This document shows positions 36,719 to 45,376 of a stretch of 64,000 bases of DNA, one piece after another (the stretch's first letter is position 1; each line of letters begins with the position of its first letter). Origin of the DNA: IDS-8 sp040902105 (GTDB lineage: Bacteria > Pseudomonadota > Gammaproteobacteria > Steroidobacterales > Woeseiaceae); contig JBBDXW010000066.1 of assembly GCA_040902105.1 (NCBI GenBank), positions 1 through 64,000 of the forward strand, given 5' to 3'. The notes beneath the pieces were generated by a model. That model ran no database searches. It was given only the letters and a program-made list of their open reading frames with translations, and had not been told where the DNA came from. The position numbers and the translations under genes were made by a program.

Positions 36719-36759
36719 CTGCGGTAGAAATATTACCGCGAACATTTCTACGGCGCAGA
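36719..36759 (-). terminator. Overlapping inverted repeats, possible terminator or operator
   Basis: Two mutually exclusive hairpins share this stretch: GCGGTA/TACCGC (36721-36739) and a longer near-palindrome CTGCGGTAGAAAT/ATTTCTACGGCGCAG with one inserted base. It sits downstream of the minus-strand gene pair at 36770-37167 and upstream of the next minus-strand gene. Function is inferred. Confidence 0.35.
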
Positions 36760-36769
36760 GACGAACGCT

Positions 36770-37012
36770 CTAGCTTCGTTTGCGTTTGACTCGGCGGCGC
36801 GGCGCCAGGCGCAGGCGTTTGGACACCCGCGGTTTGCTGCAGTCGGTTGGCTCGCGTGACTCGTAACGCGACGGTGATGGCGCCGAAGACGTAGCGGTTG
36901 CGGGCGGATTGCGGTTAGGAGATACGGACGGGAGCCATGCGGTCGGAGAACTGCCCCACCAGGGCGCGCCGGGGTCACCGGACCAGCATCGGGACCAGCG
37001 TTCGGCGGTCAT
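36770..37012 (-). CDS. Small hypothetical protein with basic tail
   Basis: 80-residue protein with a Trp- and Pro-rich start (MTAERWSRCWSGDPGAPWWG) and a strongly basic C-terminus (KRLRLAPRRRVKRKRS) that may bind nucleic acid. Its ATG overlaps the stop of the 52-residue upstream gene (ATGA), which argues that it is translated. No domain is recognised. Confidence 0.45.
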   Translation of the reverse strand: MTAERWSRCWSGDPGAPWWGSSPTAWLPSVSPNRNPPATATSSAPSPSRYESREPTDCSKPRVSKRLRLAPRRRVKRKRS

Positions 37013-37167
37013 TTGCTGCGGTTATACGGATCGCAGCCCTGTTCGGGATTATCCGCATCCGCAAGCTTGAGTTCGGGCGTCGGCTCCGCTTCCTGCATGA
37101 GGTCTCTGCAGCGTTCGCGAATCTCGGACAAGCTCATCCTGACCGTTTCTGACTTGGGAGTGTTCAT
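37009..37167 (-). CDS. Short hypothetical protein, 52 residues
   Basis: A short gene that length cut-offs would miss. It begins MNTPKSETVRMSLSEIRERC, then a helical acidic centre, and ends YNRSK. Frame, composition and the ATGA coupling to the next gene support it. The upstream GAAGAAG is close to the start. I do not recognise the family; the helical MSLSEIRERCRDLMQE run could form a small helix pair. Confidence 0.55.
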   Translation of the reverse strand: MNTPKSETVRMSLSEIRERCRDLMQEAEPTPELKLADADNPEQGCDPYNRSK

Positions 37168-37315
37168 ACACTTCTTCTGTTCGGGGCTTTTGCGCAGTGT
37201 AGGCAGGAGCCGTCCCCGAAAATGTGAAAATCCTCACATTTCGCAAAAAGTGCCCTCGCGATTTCAATAATTTATGTCACATTGCCAATAAGTCATTGAC
37301 CAGGCGGAAGGGCTG

Positions 37316-37513
37316 TCAAAGGTGCGGGCTGTCGAAAATCCGCTCTACCGGTTGCCCGAAAAGAGCGGCGATGCGGTACGCGAGATCGAGCGACGGGCCG
37401 TGTTTTTCGGTTTCCAGGGCATTCACTGCCTGGCGCGACACACCCACACGCAAGCCCAGCTCTTCCTGGGTCCAGCCCCGCTCGGCGCGCAGGACCTTGA
37501 GCCGGTTCCGCAT
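37316..37513 (-). CDS. Small XRE-family HTH transcriptional regulator
   Basis: 65-residue Cro/C1-type regulator consisting only of the DNA-binding domain: MRNRLKVLRAERGWTQEELGLRVGVSRQAVNALETEK. The second helix (RVGVSRQAVNALE) is the recognition helix. I start at ATG 37513, the family position, not at the longer upstream reading. It lies between fabH and two small genes; target not known. Regulators of this type often control an adjacent membrane protein, but none is next to it here. Confidence 0.85.
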   Translation of the reverse strand: MRNRLKVLRAERGWTQEELGLRVGVSRQAVNALETEKHGPSLDLAYRIAALFGQPVERIFDSPHL

Positions 37514-37585
37514 CAGCGAGTACTCCGGATGAACGGCGTCACCATCGCAAACGCCGCCCGACAATCATGCAGGCGGGTGTCTCGT

Positions 37586-38554
37586 CTAGAAACGGACCAG
37601 GGCCGAACCCCAGGTGAAGCCGGCGCCGAAGGCTTCGAACAGCAGGAGGTCGCCGCGCTTGATGCGTCCGTCGCGGACGGCGACGTCGAGCGCCAGCGGG
37701 ATGGAAGCGCTCGAGGTATTCGCATGCTCATCCACGGTGACGACCACGCGGTCCATCGGCAGGTCAAACTTCTTCGCGGCCGCGGTGATGATGCGCAGGT
37801 TGGCCTGGTGTGGGATGAGCCAGTTAATGTCTTTTTTCGACACCTTGTTGGCTGCCAGTGTTTCTTTCGCGATCAGGCCAAGGGTGCTGACGGCTCTGCG
37901 GAATACATCGTGCCCTTTCATCTTTATATATGCATTTTCGGCGCGTACCGACTTGTAGCCCGATGAAATGCCTGCGGGAACATGCAAAAGGTCCTCGTAT
38001 TTCCCGTCCGAGTGCGAGTGCGCCGACAGTATGCCCGGCTCGTCGGATGCGCGCAGCACCACGGCCCCTGCCCCGTCGCCGAACAGTACGCAGGTCGAGC
38101 GGTCGTTCCAGTCGATGATGCGCGAATAGGTTTCGGCTCCAATCACGAGCGCGCATGTGGCGCCGCCCGTGCGCACGAATCGATCCGCGACGTCGAGCGC
38201 AAAAATAAAGCCGGAACAGGCCGCGTGCACGTCGAAGGCCGGAATGCCGTGAACATCGAGTCGCCGCTGCACGATGCAGGCAGTACTCGGAAAAACCTTG
38301 TCCGGCGTCGTTGTGGCGACGATGATCAGGTCGATCTCGTCGCTGCCGGCATCCGCCTGTTCCATGGCGTTTCTCGCCGCGGCGACGGACATGTCGGAGG
38401 TCGTCTCATTCTCCGCGGCGATGTGCCGTCGCTTGATTCCGGTCCGTTCACGAATCCACTCGTCCGAGGTGTCGACAAACGCCTCGAATTCGCGGTTGTG
38501 CATGACCTTTTCGGGCAGATAGCCGCCGGTGCCTGCAATTTTTGCGTATGTCAT
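37586..38554 (-). CDS. 3-oxoacyl-ACP synthase III family ketosynthase (FabH-like)
   Basis: 322-residue condensing enzyme. The catalytic triad is visible: Cys113 in VHAACSGF, His in LIPHQANLRI (about 249) and Asn in EHANTSSASIP (about 279). FabH starts fatty-acid synthesis by joining acetyl-CoA to malonyl-ACP. It could be the housekeeping enzyme displaced from the fabD cluster, or a dedicated ketosynthase for the lipid genes that follow: a FAAL-ACP protein is encoded immediately upstream on the same strand. I leave the symbol blank for that reason. Confidence 0.9.
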   Translation of the reverse strand: MTYAKIAGTGGYLPEKVMHNREFEAFVDTSDEWIRERTGIKRRHIAAENETTSDMSVAAARNAMEQADAGSDEIDLIIVATTTPDKVFPSTACIVQRRLDVHGIPAFDVHAACSGFIFALDVADRFVRTGGATCALVIGAETYSRIIDWNDRSTCVLFGDGAGAVVLRASDEPGILSAHSHSDGKYEDLLHVPAGISSGYKSVRAENAYIKMKGHDVFRRAVSTLGLIAKETLAANKVSKKDINWLIPHQANLRIITAAAKKFDLPMDRVVVTVDEHANTSSASIPLALDVAVRDGRIKRGDLLLFEAFGAGFTWGSALVRF

Positions 38555-38589
38555 CTGAATCCTGTCTGGAGCTTTAGCCCGCCCGGCGG

Positions 38590-40569
38590 TCAGCGTCGCA
38601 GAAATCCGGCAAGCTGGCGAATCGTCGGATAGTCGAAAAGATCGCTGATATCGACTTTTCCGGGATATTTCTCGTCGATCGCCAGGATTATTTCGGTGAG
38701 CGTCAGGGAACTTACCCCGACCTCGAAAAGGTTGTCGTCCGGACCGATATTACGATCCTTCGAAAATTCGCGACAGATCTGCTCGAGTTCCGTTATCAGT
38801 GGATCACCGCCACTGTTGCCTTCGGGAAGGTCAACCGGTGCCTCGTCCACGGAAGGCTCGATCGATGCAAGAATCGCAGCGAATTCGCCGTCCAGGTACG
38901 CCCTCGCCAGCTGACTGCGTTGGATCTTGCCGCTGGTCGTCTTTGGGATCCGCGCCACCGGGATGACGTGGTCGATTTCCAGTCCCGCCTGCGTTCCGAC
39001 CGTCGTTCGCACGGTATGCGCCAGCGCCGGGAAGGTCTCGAGTTGCTGACGATACAGCAGAAACACCAATAATTCTTCTGTCGGGCTCGCGCCCGTGCTG
39101 ACGCCGCAGACGACGACCTTGCCGAGATCGAGTCCTTCGATACCTGCGATGACCTCTTCCAGGTCGTGCGGGTAATAGTTTTGCCCGTTGACGATGATGA
39201 TGTCTTTGGTGCGGCCGGTAATGACGAGATTGTCGTCAACGAACACGCCGCAATCACCGCTGCGCAGCCAGCCGTCCGGGGTAAAAAAAGCGGCGCGTTC
39301 GGCTTCTGCACCGTCGTACAGGCCTCGCGTGACGTTCAGGCCCTTGATCTGGATATTGCCGACCAGCCCTGCGGGCAACGGCTCGTCCGAGTCGTCGGTT
39401 ATGCGGATCCGGCAATCGCGCACGGCCTTGCCGACCTTGACGAAACTGACTGCATCGGCCTCGCCGGGTTCTGCGGGCCCATAGGGCGCGCCGATACGCA
39501 GGCTGTGACGATTCACGACGACCCGGGAATACTCGGTGCCCAGCGGCGTAAAGCTCACGGCGACGGTCGCTTCGGCCAGGCCGTATACCGGAAACATCGC
39601 GGTCCTTTTTAGTCCGAACGGCCCCAGGGCATCGAGAAACTCCTCGCACAAATCGTACGAGATGGGTTCCGCACCGTTCATGATCAGGCGCACGGCCGAG
39701 AGGTCGAGGCCACCCGGCTCCTTGTCAACTCCCTTGCGCAGGAACATTTTGAGGAAGTGCTTGTAACCGAAGTTGGGCGAACAAAGTTGCGTTGCGGCGA
39801 GCTCACTGGCCTTGCTCATCCAGAGCAGTGGGCGGCGGACAAACAAGCCGGTATCCATCACCATGTGGTTCATGTGTGCGGCCAGCACGCTCAGGTGAAA
39901 TCCGATCAGGCCCATGTCGTGGGTTAACGGCATCCAGCTCAAACTTCGATCCTGGCCGGTCCAACCGGCGCCTTCGACGATTGCGCGGATATTGCTGGTC
40001 AGGTTCCGATGCGTCAGGCAGACTCCTTTCGGATCGCTGGTCGACCCGGACGAGTACTGGATGAATGCGACCTCGTCAGGATCCGGTTCGCAGATTTCGC
40101 CCGCGGCATTGCCGGTACCGTCGTTTTCGTAAACAAGCTCGAGGATAACCCGTTCCCGAAGCACCGCGAGAACGTCGGACAGGTTCCGGTCGCTGGCAAA
40201 TTCCGTCAGGCGCTCGAGCAATTCACCTTCCGTGAACAGAGTTGCATGTTGCAATTGCGTCAGGATACGGAACAGCTTGAGCCGGTGTTCGTCACTGATG
40301 CCTACCGCAACCGGCACTGGAACGATACCGCCGAGGATCGCGGCCCAGAACGCGACCACGAAGGCCTCATTCGACTTCGTGAAAACAACCAGTTCGTCGC
40401 CGGGTTTCATGCCCCGTCGTTGCAGTACGCCGAGCAACGTGGATGCGCGGCTCCACAAATCGGCGAATGCAAGAACCGATTGATCCTTGTCACCATCGAT
40501 AAAGCAGATCGAACGGTCCTGGCTGGCTGCTTCGCGCAGGATCGCGGTCAGGCTGTCATATAACTTCAT
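38590..40569 (-). CDS. Fatty-acyl-AMP ligase fused to an acyl carrier domain
   Basis: 659-residue fusion. The adenylation domain (residues 1 to about 570) has the AMP-forming core FIQYSSGSTSDPKGVCLTH, and the fatty-acyl-AMP-ligase style YPHDLEEVIAGIEGLDLGKV. The C-terminal ACP (about 580-659) carries a phosphopantetheine Ser near residue 620 in EVGVSSLTLTEII. Such enzymes activate free fatty acids as AMP esters and load them onto an ACP for tailoring. Its stop region precedes fabH on the same strand, and its start overlaps the P450 gene by 4 bases. It most likely feeds the P450 or ketosynthase. Product is unknown. Confidence 0.87.
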   Translation of the reverse strand: MKLYDSLTAILREAASQDRSICFIDGDKDQSVLAFADLWSRASTLLGVLQRRGMKPGDELVVFTKSNEAFVVAFWAAILGGIVPVPVAVGISDEHRLKLFRILTQLQHATLFTEGELLERLTEFASDRNLSDVLAVLRERVILELVYENDGTGNAAGEICEPDPDEVAFIQYSSGSTSDPKGVCLTHRNLTSNIRAIVEGAGWTGQDRSLSWMPLTHDMGLIGFHLSVLAAHMNHMVMDTGLFVRRPLLWMSKASELAATQLCSPNFGYKHFLKMFLRKGVDKEPGGLDLSAVRLIMNGAEPISYDLCEEFLDALGPFGLKRTAMFPVYGLAEATVAVSFTPLGTEYSRVVVNRHSLRIGAPYGPAEPGEADAVSFVKVGKAVRDCRIRITDDSDEPLPAGLVGNIQIKGLNVTRGLYDGAEAERAAFFTPDGWLRSGDCGVFVDDNLVITGRTKDIIIVNGQNYYPHDLEEVIAGIEGLDLGKVVVCGVSTGASPTEELLVFLLYRQQLETFPALAHTVRTTVGTQAGLEIDHVIPVARIPKTTSGKIQRSQLARAYLDGEFAAILASIEPSVDEAPVDLPEGNSGGDPLITELEQICREFSKDRNIGPDDNLFEVGVSSLTLTEIILAIDEKYPGKVDISDLFDYPTIRQLAGFLRR

Positions 40570-41888
40570 TGCAGGTTCGGGCGAAATTCGGGACGAAGAA
40601 ATATATCGGCTCGGGATCGCAGATTTATTCCGAGATCGAGCAGCGGCGGCTCCGGATCAGTGCGCGTCATGACAAATTTTTGCGCAAGCAGTCCCAGGTG
40701 AATCTTCATCTCGAGAAACGAAAAGTATTCGCCAAGACAACGCCTCGGACCCAATGAGAAAGGATACCAGGGTCGCTCGCCTTTCTTGAGTTCACTTTCT
40801 GCGATGAAGCGCTGCGGATCGAAGCGATCCGGCTCCGGCCAGAATTCCCCGGTGCGATGCAGTATGTACGGCGAGAGGTAAATATCGGTGCCGGCACCGA
40901 GATCGTAGTCTGTGAGCGAGTCGTCTTGTGCGGCCCGCCGCGTAAAAAGCCACACGGGCGGATAAAGTCTCAACGTCTCCTCCAGAAGCGCCTGGGTGTA
41001 ATGCATCGCGGCGACGCTGTCGGCACCGACTGCGTCCCGTTCCGCCAGTTGCGTTTTCGCTTCGGCTACAAGCCGTTCGTTACACGCGGCATCGCCGGCG
41101 AGCAGATACCACGCCCAGTTGAGCGTTCCCGCTGAAGTTTCATAGCCTGCGACGATCAAAGTTACCAGTTCGTCGAGAAGCTCGTTGTCGCTGAAACCGT
41201 TGCCGGCTTTGTCGCGCGCACCGAGATAAATCGAAAGGAAATCGAAACATTCCTCGCTGCCGGACGCGCGACGCCCTGCAACAATACGCAGCATAAGCTC
41301 GCGCAACTCGCGGACTTTCAGGACAACCCGCAGATCGCGAGTCGAGTCTTCGCTCAAAAATGCAAACGGGTTTGAGCCGCTGGTCAGGATGTGCTTTTCG
41401 TAATCCGCGCCGAACATCGATCGCAATATGAGTTCCAGGGCGAAATCGCTGGTTTCCTGGGTGATGTTGAGCGCTTCGCCGGCGCTCGCGACCCTGGACC
41501 ATTCGCGTTCCCGATGTTTGCAACAGGTCACCATCACTTCGATCAATCGGTGCATGTTGGCGCGGCTGAAGGCCGGTTGAATCATGGTCCGCGAGCGCCG
41601 CCAGATTTCTCCGTCGCTCACGATGAGGCCGTTCCCCAGCAGCATCTTGACACGCTCGAAGCCCGGTCCTTTCCGGTATTTGGCGTGCTGCCGCACGAGG
41701 ATTCTGCGGATCTCGGCCGGATCGTTGATGAACAATGCCTGGCGGCCGTTCGGCCTGCTCACGGCGACAATATTGCCAAAGCGCGCCCGCAACTGCAGCA
41801 GAGTGTCGAGCGTTTGCGGGTCGATACCAAGCAGAACCGGCTCATCGGGTCCGGGGGGACGCCGCCTGGCTGAAATAGCTAAAGTCAT
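40566..41888 (-). CDS. Cytochrome P450
   Basis: 440-residue soluble P450. The oxygen-binding helix is IVAGYETSAGTLNW, the K-helix ExxR is EETLRLYPPVWLFTRRA, and the haem-ligand loop is PFSLGPRRCLGEYFSF, with Cys near residue 382. No N-terminal membrane anchor. It is coupled by a 4-base overlap to the FAAL-ACP, so the substrate is probably an acyl chain carried on that ACP, as for BioI-type P450s. Redox partners are not in the window. Confidence 0.92.
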   Translation of the reverse strand: MTLAISARRRPPGPDEPVLLGIDPQTLDTLLQLRARFGNIVAVSRPNGRQALFINDPAEIRRILVRQHAKYRKGPGFERVKMLLGNGLIVSDGEIWRRSRTMIQPAFSRANMHRLIEVMVTCCKHREREWSRVASAGEALNITQETSDFALELILRSMFGADYEKHILTSGSNPFAFLSEDSTRDLRVVLKVRELRELMLRIVAGRRASGSEECFDFLSIYLGARDKAGNGFSDNELLDELVTLIVAGYETSAGTLNWAWYLLAGDAACNERLVAEAKTQLAERDAVGADSVAAMHYTQALLEETLRLYPPVWLFTRRAAQDDSLTDYDLGAGTDIYLSPYILHRTGEFWPEPDRFDPQRFIAESELKKGERPWYPFSLGPRRCLGEYFSFLEMKIHLGLLAQKFVMTRTDPEPPLLDLGINLRSRADIFLRPEFRPNLQ

Positions 41889-42092
41889 GTATTACGGGCG
41901 TTTGTGCGGCTGGGCCTGGCTGTGCAGGCGCAATAGTACATTGACCGGGTGTTGGCCGATACTGCAAACTCCGACGCCGTTAGCGGGGCGAACGCGCCAT
42001 TCATCCGCAGTTCATCGGCGTTCGCGCATTTTACAGTCCTGTCCAGGTTCCATTTTTGCGCGCGCGCGGCGTGCGCCTTACAAAAGGCTGTC

Positions 42093-42857
42093 ATGACCGA
42101 TCAGAGCCTGAAAAGGGACTTTCGCGAAACCGAATCACGGAGAAGCAGCTCGTCCCTGAGGCGCATGACCTCGGCGCGCCGTCTCTACTATGTACTCGGT
42201 CTGCCGCTGCTCAGGGGCGCCCTGCGCCTGTTGTGGTGGACCTATCGCGTCGAAAAAGTCATCGGAGCGGACGTCGCCGAGCGCATCGTCGCCGACGGCA
42301 AGGTCTATGGGCCCTGTTACTGGCACCAGCAGCACATTCTGTGCACCATCATGATCCGCGAATGGATCCACCGCGGATTCAAGGCGTGCTTTCTGGTTTC
42401 GGCGTCCGTTGACGGTGAAGTGCCCGCCGGTATTGCTCGTGCCTGGGGCGCGGAGGTGATTCGCGGTTCTGCAAACCAGACGGGTGCGCTGGTACTGCGC
42501 GATATGCAGGAAGTCATGCGGCGCGGCGTGTCCATTGTGACTACGGCGGACGGTCCATCCGGACCAAAATGCGAATTCAAGGCCGGCGCCGTACTGATGG
42601 CGCGCATCGCTTCGGTGCCGCTTGTCCCGCTTGCCTGTTCCGCCGATCGGGCCTGGTACCTGGAACGCTGGGATGATTTCATGATCCCGAAACCTTTTGC
42701 ACGTATCGTCCTGGCCGTGGGGGAGCCTGTCAGCGTGCCTGTCGACACGCCGCTCGGCCGCATCGAAGACTACCGGCTGCAGATGCAGGATGCAGTAAAC
42801 CGGCTGATGGAACAGTCGAAAAGCACACTCGCAACGGGCACTGACGGGAGCCATTGA
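42093..42857 (+). CDS. Lysophospholipid acyltransferase-like protein (DUF374)
   Basis: 254-residue membrane-associated acyltransferase. The acyltransferase block CYWHQQHILCTIMIRE (H-x4-type) and TTADGPSGPKCEFKAGAVLMAR are characteristic of the DUF374/LpxL-like family. One hydrophobic segment lies near residues 33-50. It starts the plus-strand half of the lipid cluster, divergent from the P450 operon; ATG 42093 is preferred over the long upstream TTG. It may attach a modified acyl chain to an acceptor lipid. The acceptor is not known. Confidence 0.8.
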   Translation: MTDQSLKRDFRETESRRSSSSLRRMTSARRLYYVLGLPLLRGALRLLWWTYRVEKVIGADVAERIVADGKVYGPCYWHQQHILCTIMIREWIHRGFKACFLVSASVDGEVPAGIARAWGAEVIRGSANQTGALVLRDMQEVMRRGVSIVTTADGPSGPKCEFKAGAVLMARIASVPLVPLACSADRAWYLERWDDFMIPKPFARIVLAVGEPVSVPVDTPLGRIEDYRLQMQDAVNRLMEQSKSTLATGTDGSH

Positions 42858-42858
42858 C

Positions 42859-43623
42859 GTGCGCGCCGTATTGCTGTCGATGACCCGCGGGATTGGCGTT
42901 GCTGCAGCTGCCGCGTCCGCATTGCTGCAATTGTCCACTCCGGCGTGGTCCGAACAGACCCTGACGCCGCACACGGCCCGCTACGACGTCAGGATCTCGG
43001 TGCTGGGCGGCACGCTGACCTCGAAAGTGACGGAAGCGGCCCCGGGATACATGGCAAATTCCGTCATCAGGCCGGCAGGCATGTCGCGCATGGTGGCGCG
43101 AGGCGTCATCCAGGAAAGCTCTTATTTCCTGCTGGGCCCGGACGGAGTGCAGCCGACGCAGTACCGGTCCGTCGACACGCTGTCGTCGGAAGATCAAACC
43201 GTCTCTCTCGATTTCAACTGGCGCGAGCACACGGTCGAGGGCCTCGTCAACGACCAGGAATTCCACACCGGGCTGGACGGTCGGGTGCACGACCGGGTGT
43301 CCATCCAGTATGAGCTGATGCTGGATCTGCTGAACGGCCAGGCGGAGAAGCAATACTGGATGCTGGACGGCGACGAGCTGAAACTGCTGAACGTCACCAA
43401 CATCGGCGCCCGAAAAGTCGAGGTGCCCTACGGAACATTCGAGGCCATCGGCATTCAGCACAGCAAGGAGAACTCGTCCCGGATCACGACCTTGTGGTGC
43501 GCGGAAGAACTGGGCTACCTGCCGGTCATCATCGAACAGCATCGTGACGGCAAGCTGCGCGTTCGCGCCGTCCTTAAGAACTATGAGCCGGTCGCGGAAT
43601 CCGTAGCGTCATTCGATCCATGA
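42859..43623 (+). CDS. DUF3108 exported protein
   Basis: 254-residue secreted protein. Signal peptide at about residues 8-30 (IGVAAAAASALLQLSTPAWS), then the DUF3108 domain with the family-like repeat ARYDVRISVLGG, QEFHTGLDGRVHDRVSIQYELM, and YGTFEAIGIQHSKE. DUF3108 proteins are periplasmic and often near lipid or envelope genes. The start is GTG 42859, one base after the acyltransferase stop, so the pair is coupled. It may help transport or display the product of the neighbouring lipid genes. Confidence 0.8.
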   Translation: MRAVLLSMTRGIGVAAAAASALLQLSTPAWSEQTLTPHTARYDVRISVLGGTLTSKVTEAAPGYMANSVIRPAGMSRMVARGVIQESSYFLLGPDGVQPTQYRSVDTLSSEDQTVSLDFNWREHTVEGLVNDQEFHTGLDGRVHDRVSIQYELMLDLLNGQAEKQYWMLDGDELKLLNVTNIGARKVEVPYGTFEAIGIQHSKENSSRITTLWCAEELGYLPVIIEQHRDGKLRVRAVLKNYEPVAESVASFDP

Positions 43624-43664
43624 CGGCGATCGGCAGGCACCTGATCGGCAGCGGATGACGCAAG

Positions 43665-44264
43665 TCAGCCGATCCGGTCGAAGGTCTGGACGATCGTCTC
43701 TTCTTCCTGGCTCTTGCTGCGAAAAACAATTGTGCGCCGCAGGGTGTGGTGATTGAGGAGAGTGAATCGCTCCGTCAGCTTCATGTTGTTCGGGTCCAGG
43801 GTTTCGGCAACGTAGTCCCGCCCTTCCCAACCGGATACGCGATCCGCGAGAACCGGTCCGACTTGTACCTCGCGATTCTCCCCGAAGCGAAATTCTGCGA
43901 CCACGGAGCGGTCGAAACTCAGGTAAAGGGCACCGCCCGTCTGTGTGATTTTGAGAGTTTCGCCGGTCTCCAGGAAGAGATGAACCAGTCCGCCGGTGTT
44001 GCGCCGGGGTCTCGCGACCCTGTTGCGGTCGTCCTCTAAAACAGGCGGACGAAAAATGTCCTTATCGCTCACGCCGTCGGTCCTGCGGATAGCTTCGTTG
44101 ATTCTTCTCTGCTCTCCGCCTGCATCGTTACGGATACGCCATGTACCCGAGAAGTCGACACCGGCGGGGACGGCACCGCTCTTCGGAATCAGGACTTCCC
44201 GCGAGGCACATGCGCCGAGCAGGCAGAGAAGTAAGCAGAGTGCGACTTTGCCGGATCGCATCAA
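43665..44264 (-). CDS. Lipoprotein, unknown function
   Basis: 199-residue exported lipoprotein: signal LCLLLCLLGAC with lipobox LLGA/C near residue 20. The mature part is beta-rich (VHLFLETGETLKITQTGGALYLSFDRS) and has no recognised enzyme motif. Two Met codons at the start; ATG 44264 or 44261. Converges with the DUF3108 gene. Confidence 0.65.
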   Translation of the reverse strand: MMRSGKVALCLLLCLLGACASREVLIPKSGAVPAGVDFSGTWRIRNDAGGEQRRINEAIRRTDGVSDKDIFRPPVLEDDRNRVARPRRNTGGLVHLFLETGETLKITQTGGALYLSFDRSVVAEFRFGENREVQVGPVLADRVSGWEGRDYVAETLDPNNMKLTERFTLLNHHTLRRTIVFRSKSQEEETIVQTFDRIG

Positions 44265-44324
44265 CTGTCCGGCAGCGGCTGGTACGGCGCCGGACGGGTT
44301 CTCATGCCAAGGCTCAGGCCGTTG

Positions 44325-45191
44325 TCATTCTTCGAGAGGCTTGACGAACTTGAGCGTCAAACGATCCGATTCGCCGATGGCCTGGTACTTGTCCCGATCC
44401 TGCTCACCAAGCGCGAGCGACGGCGGCAGCGTCCAGACCCCCTCCGGATGGTCGTGCGTATCCTTGGGATTCCGATTGATGTCCGATCGTCCGGCCAACT
44501 CGAACCCTGCCGCTTCCGCGGCCGCGATGACGCGTTCTTCGGAGACGTAGCCGTTACCGGCAAGCGGATCCTCGCTCTCGGGGTCCGGCCAGCGATGATC
44601 CGTGACACCGAGGATACCGCCGGGCTTCAGCGCGTCGAACACCGCGATGAAACCGAGCTTTGCGGCATCTTCGCCATAGCCTTCGCCGAGCCAGTTGTGC
44701 ACGTTGCGGAACGTGACCACCAGATCGGCGGATTCCGGCGGCGCTATTTCGAGTTCGCCGGGAAAGTCGAGTGACGTTACGGTGACCGCCTTGTACGGGT
44801 CGGGTACCGTTCCGAGCTTGGTCATGAAAGCGCCGAAGTACTCCCGCTGATAGGCGTGCGGCGGATTGACGCTGTACTGGGCGGCGTACAGTTTTCCCTT
44901 GTCCTTGAGCGCAGGCGCGAGAATCTCCGTATACCAGCCACCACCGGGCCAGATCTCGACAACGGTCATATCGGAACGAAAGCCGAAGAACGCAAGCGTT
45001 TCTTTCGGGTGACGGTACTTGTCACGTGCCTTGTTCGCGTCGCTGCGATGGTCGCCTGCGATGGCGGCATCAAGTGCTGCCTCGGTCACGGCATCCAGAG
45101 CGTCCGCAGCATTCGCCGCAACTGTGACCGTCGCTGCCGCCAGTACGCCGATCAAGAGCAACACGTTGACCGTATGTTTCGCAATGAACAC
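44325..45191 (-). CDS. Exported class I SAM methyltransferase-like protein
   Basis: 288-residue protein with an N-terminal signal peptide (about residues 8-27, LLLIGVLAAATVTVAANA) before a Rossmann-type methyltransferase fold. Motif I is degenerate: VVEIWPGGGWYTEILAP; the acidic loop is YAAQYS and the later DALKPGGILGVTDH is normal. Predicted methyltransferases of this group (COG4798) are often annotated with a signal. A periplasmic methyltransferase would lack its usual SAM supply, so a non-catalytic or different role is possible. Confidence 0.75.
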   Translation of the reverse strand: MFIAKHTVNVLLLIGVLAAATVTVAANAADALDAVTEAALDAAIAGDHRSDANKARDKYRHPKETLAFFGFRSDMTVVEIWPGGGWYTEILAPALKDKGKLYAAQYSVNPPHAYQREYFGAFMTKLGTVPDPYKAVTVTSLDFPGELEIAPPESADLVVTFRNVHNWLGEGYGEDAAKLGFIAVFDALKPGGILGVTDHRWPDPESEDPLAGNGYVSEERVIAAAEAAGFELAGRSDINRNPKDTHDHPEGVWTLPPSLALGEQDRDKYQAIGESDRLTLKFVKPLEE

Positions 45192-45376
45192 TGCTTGTAG
45201 CCTCTGGCCGCCTGCCGCGACACATTAGACCCGGGATACCCTTTCCGGGTCAATTCTCGCGTCAAAAATGGAACAGACTGTATAAACCGGGCAACAACCC
45301 GCTCCGGTGAAAAGGCGAAAGATCCGGACTCCGAAAACTTGTCATTGGAACCGCGACTGCCGGAGAATGTAACCGA

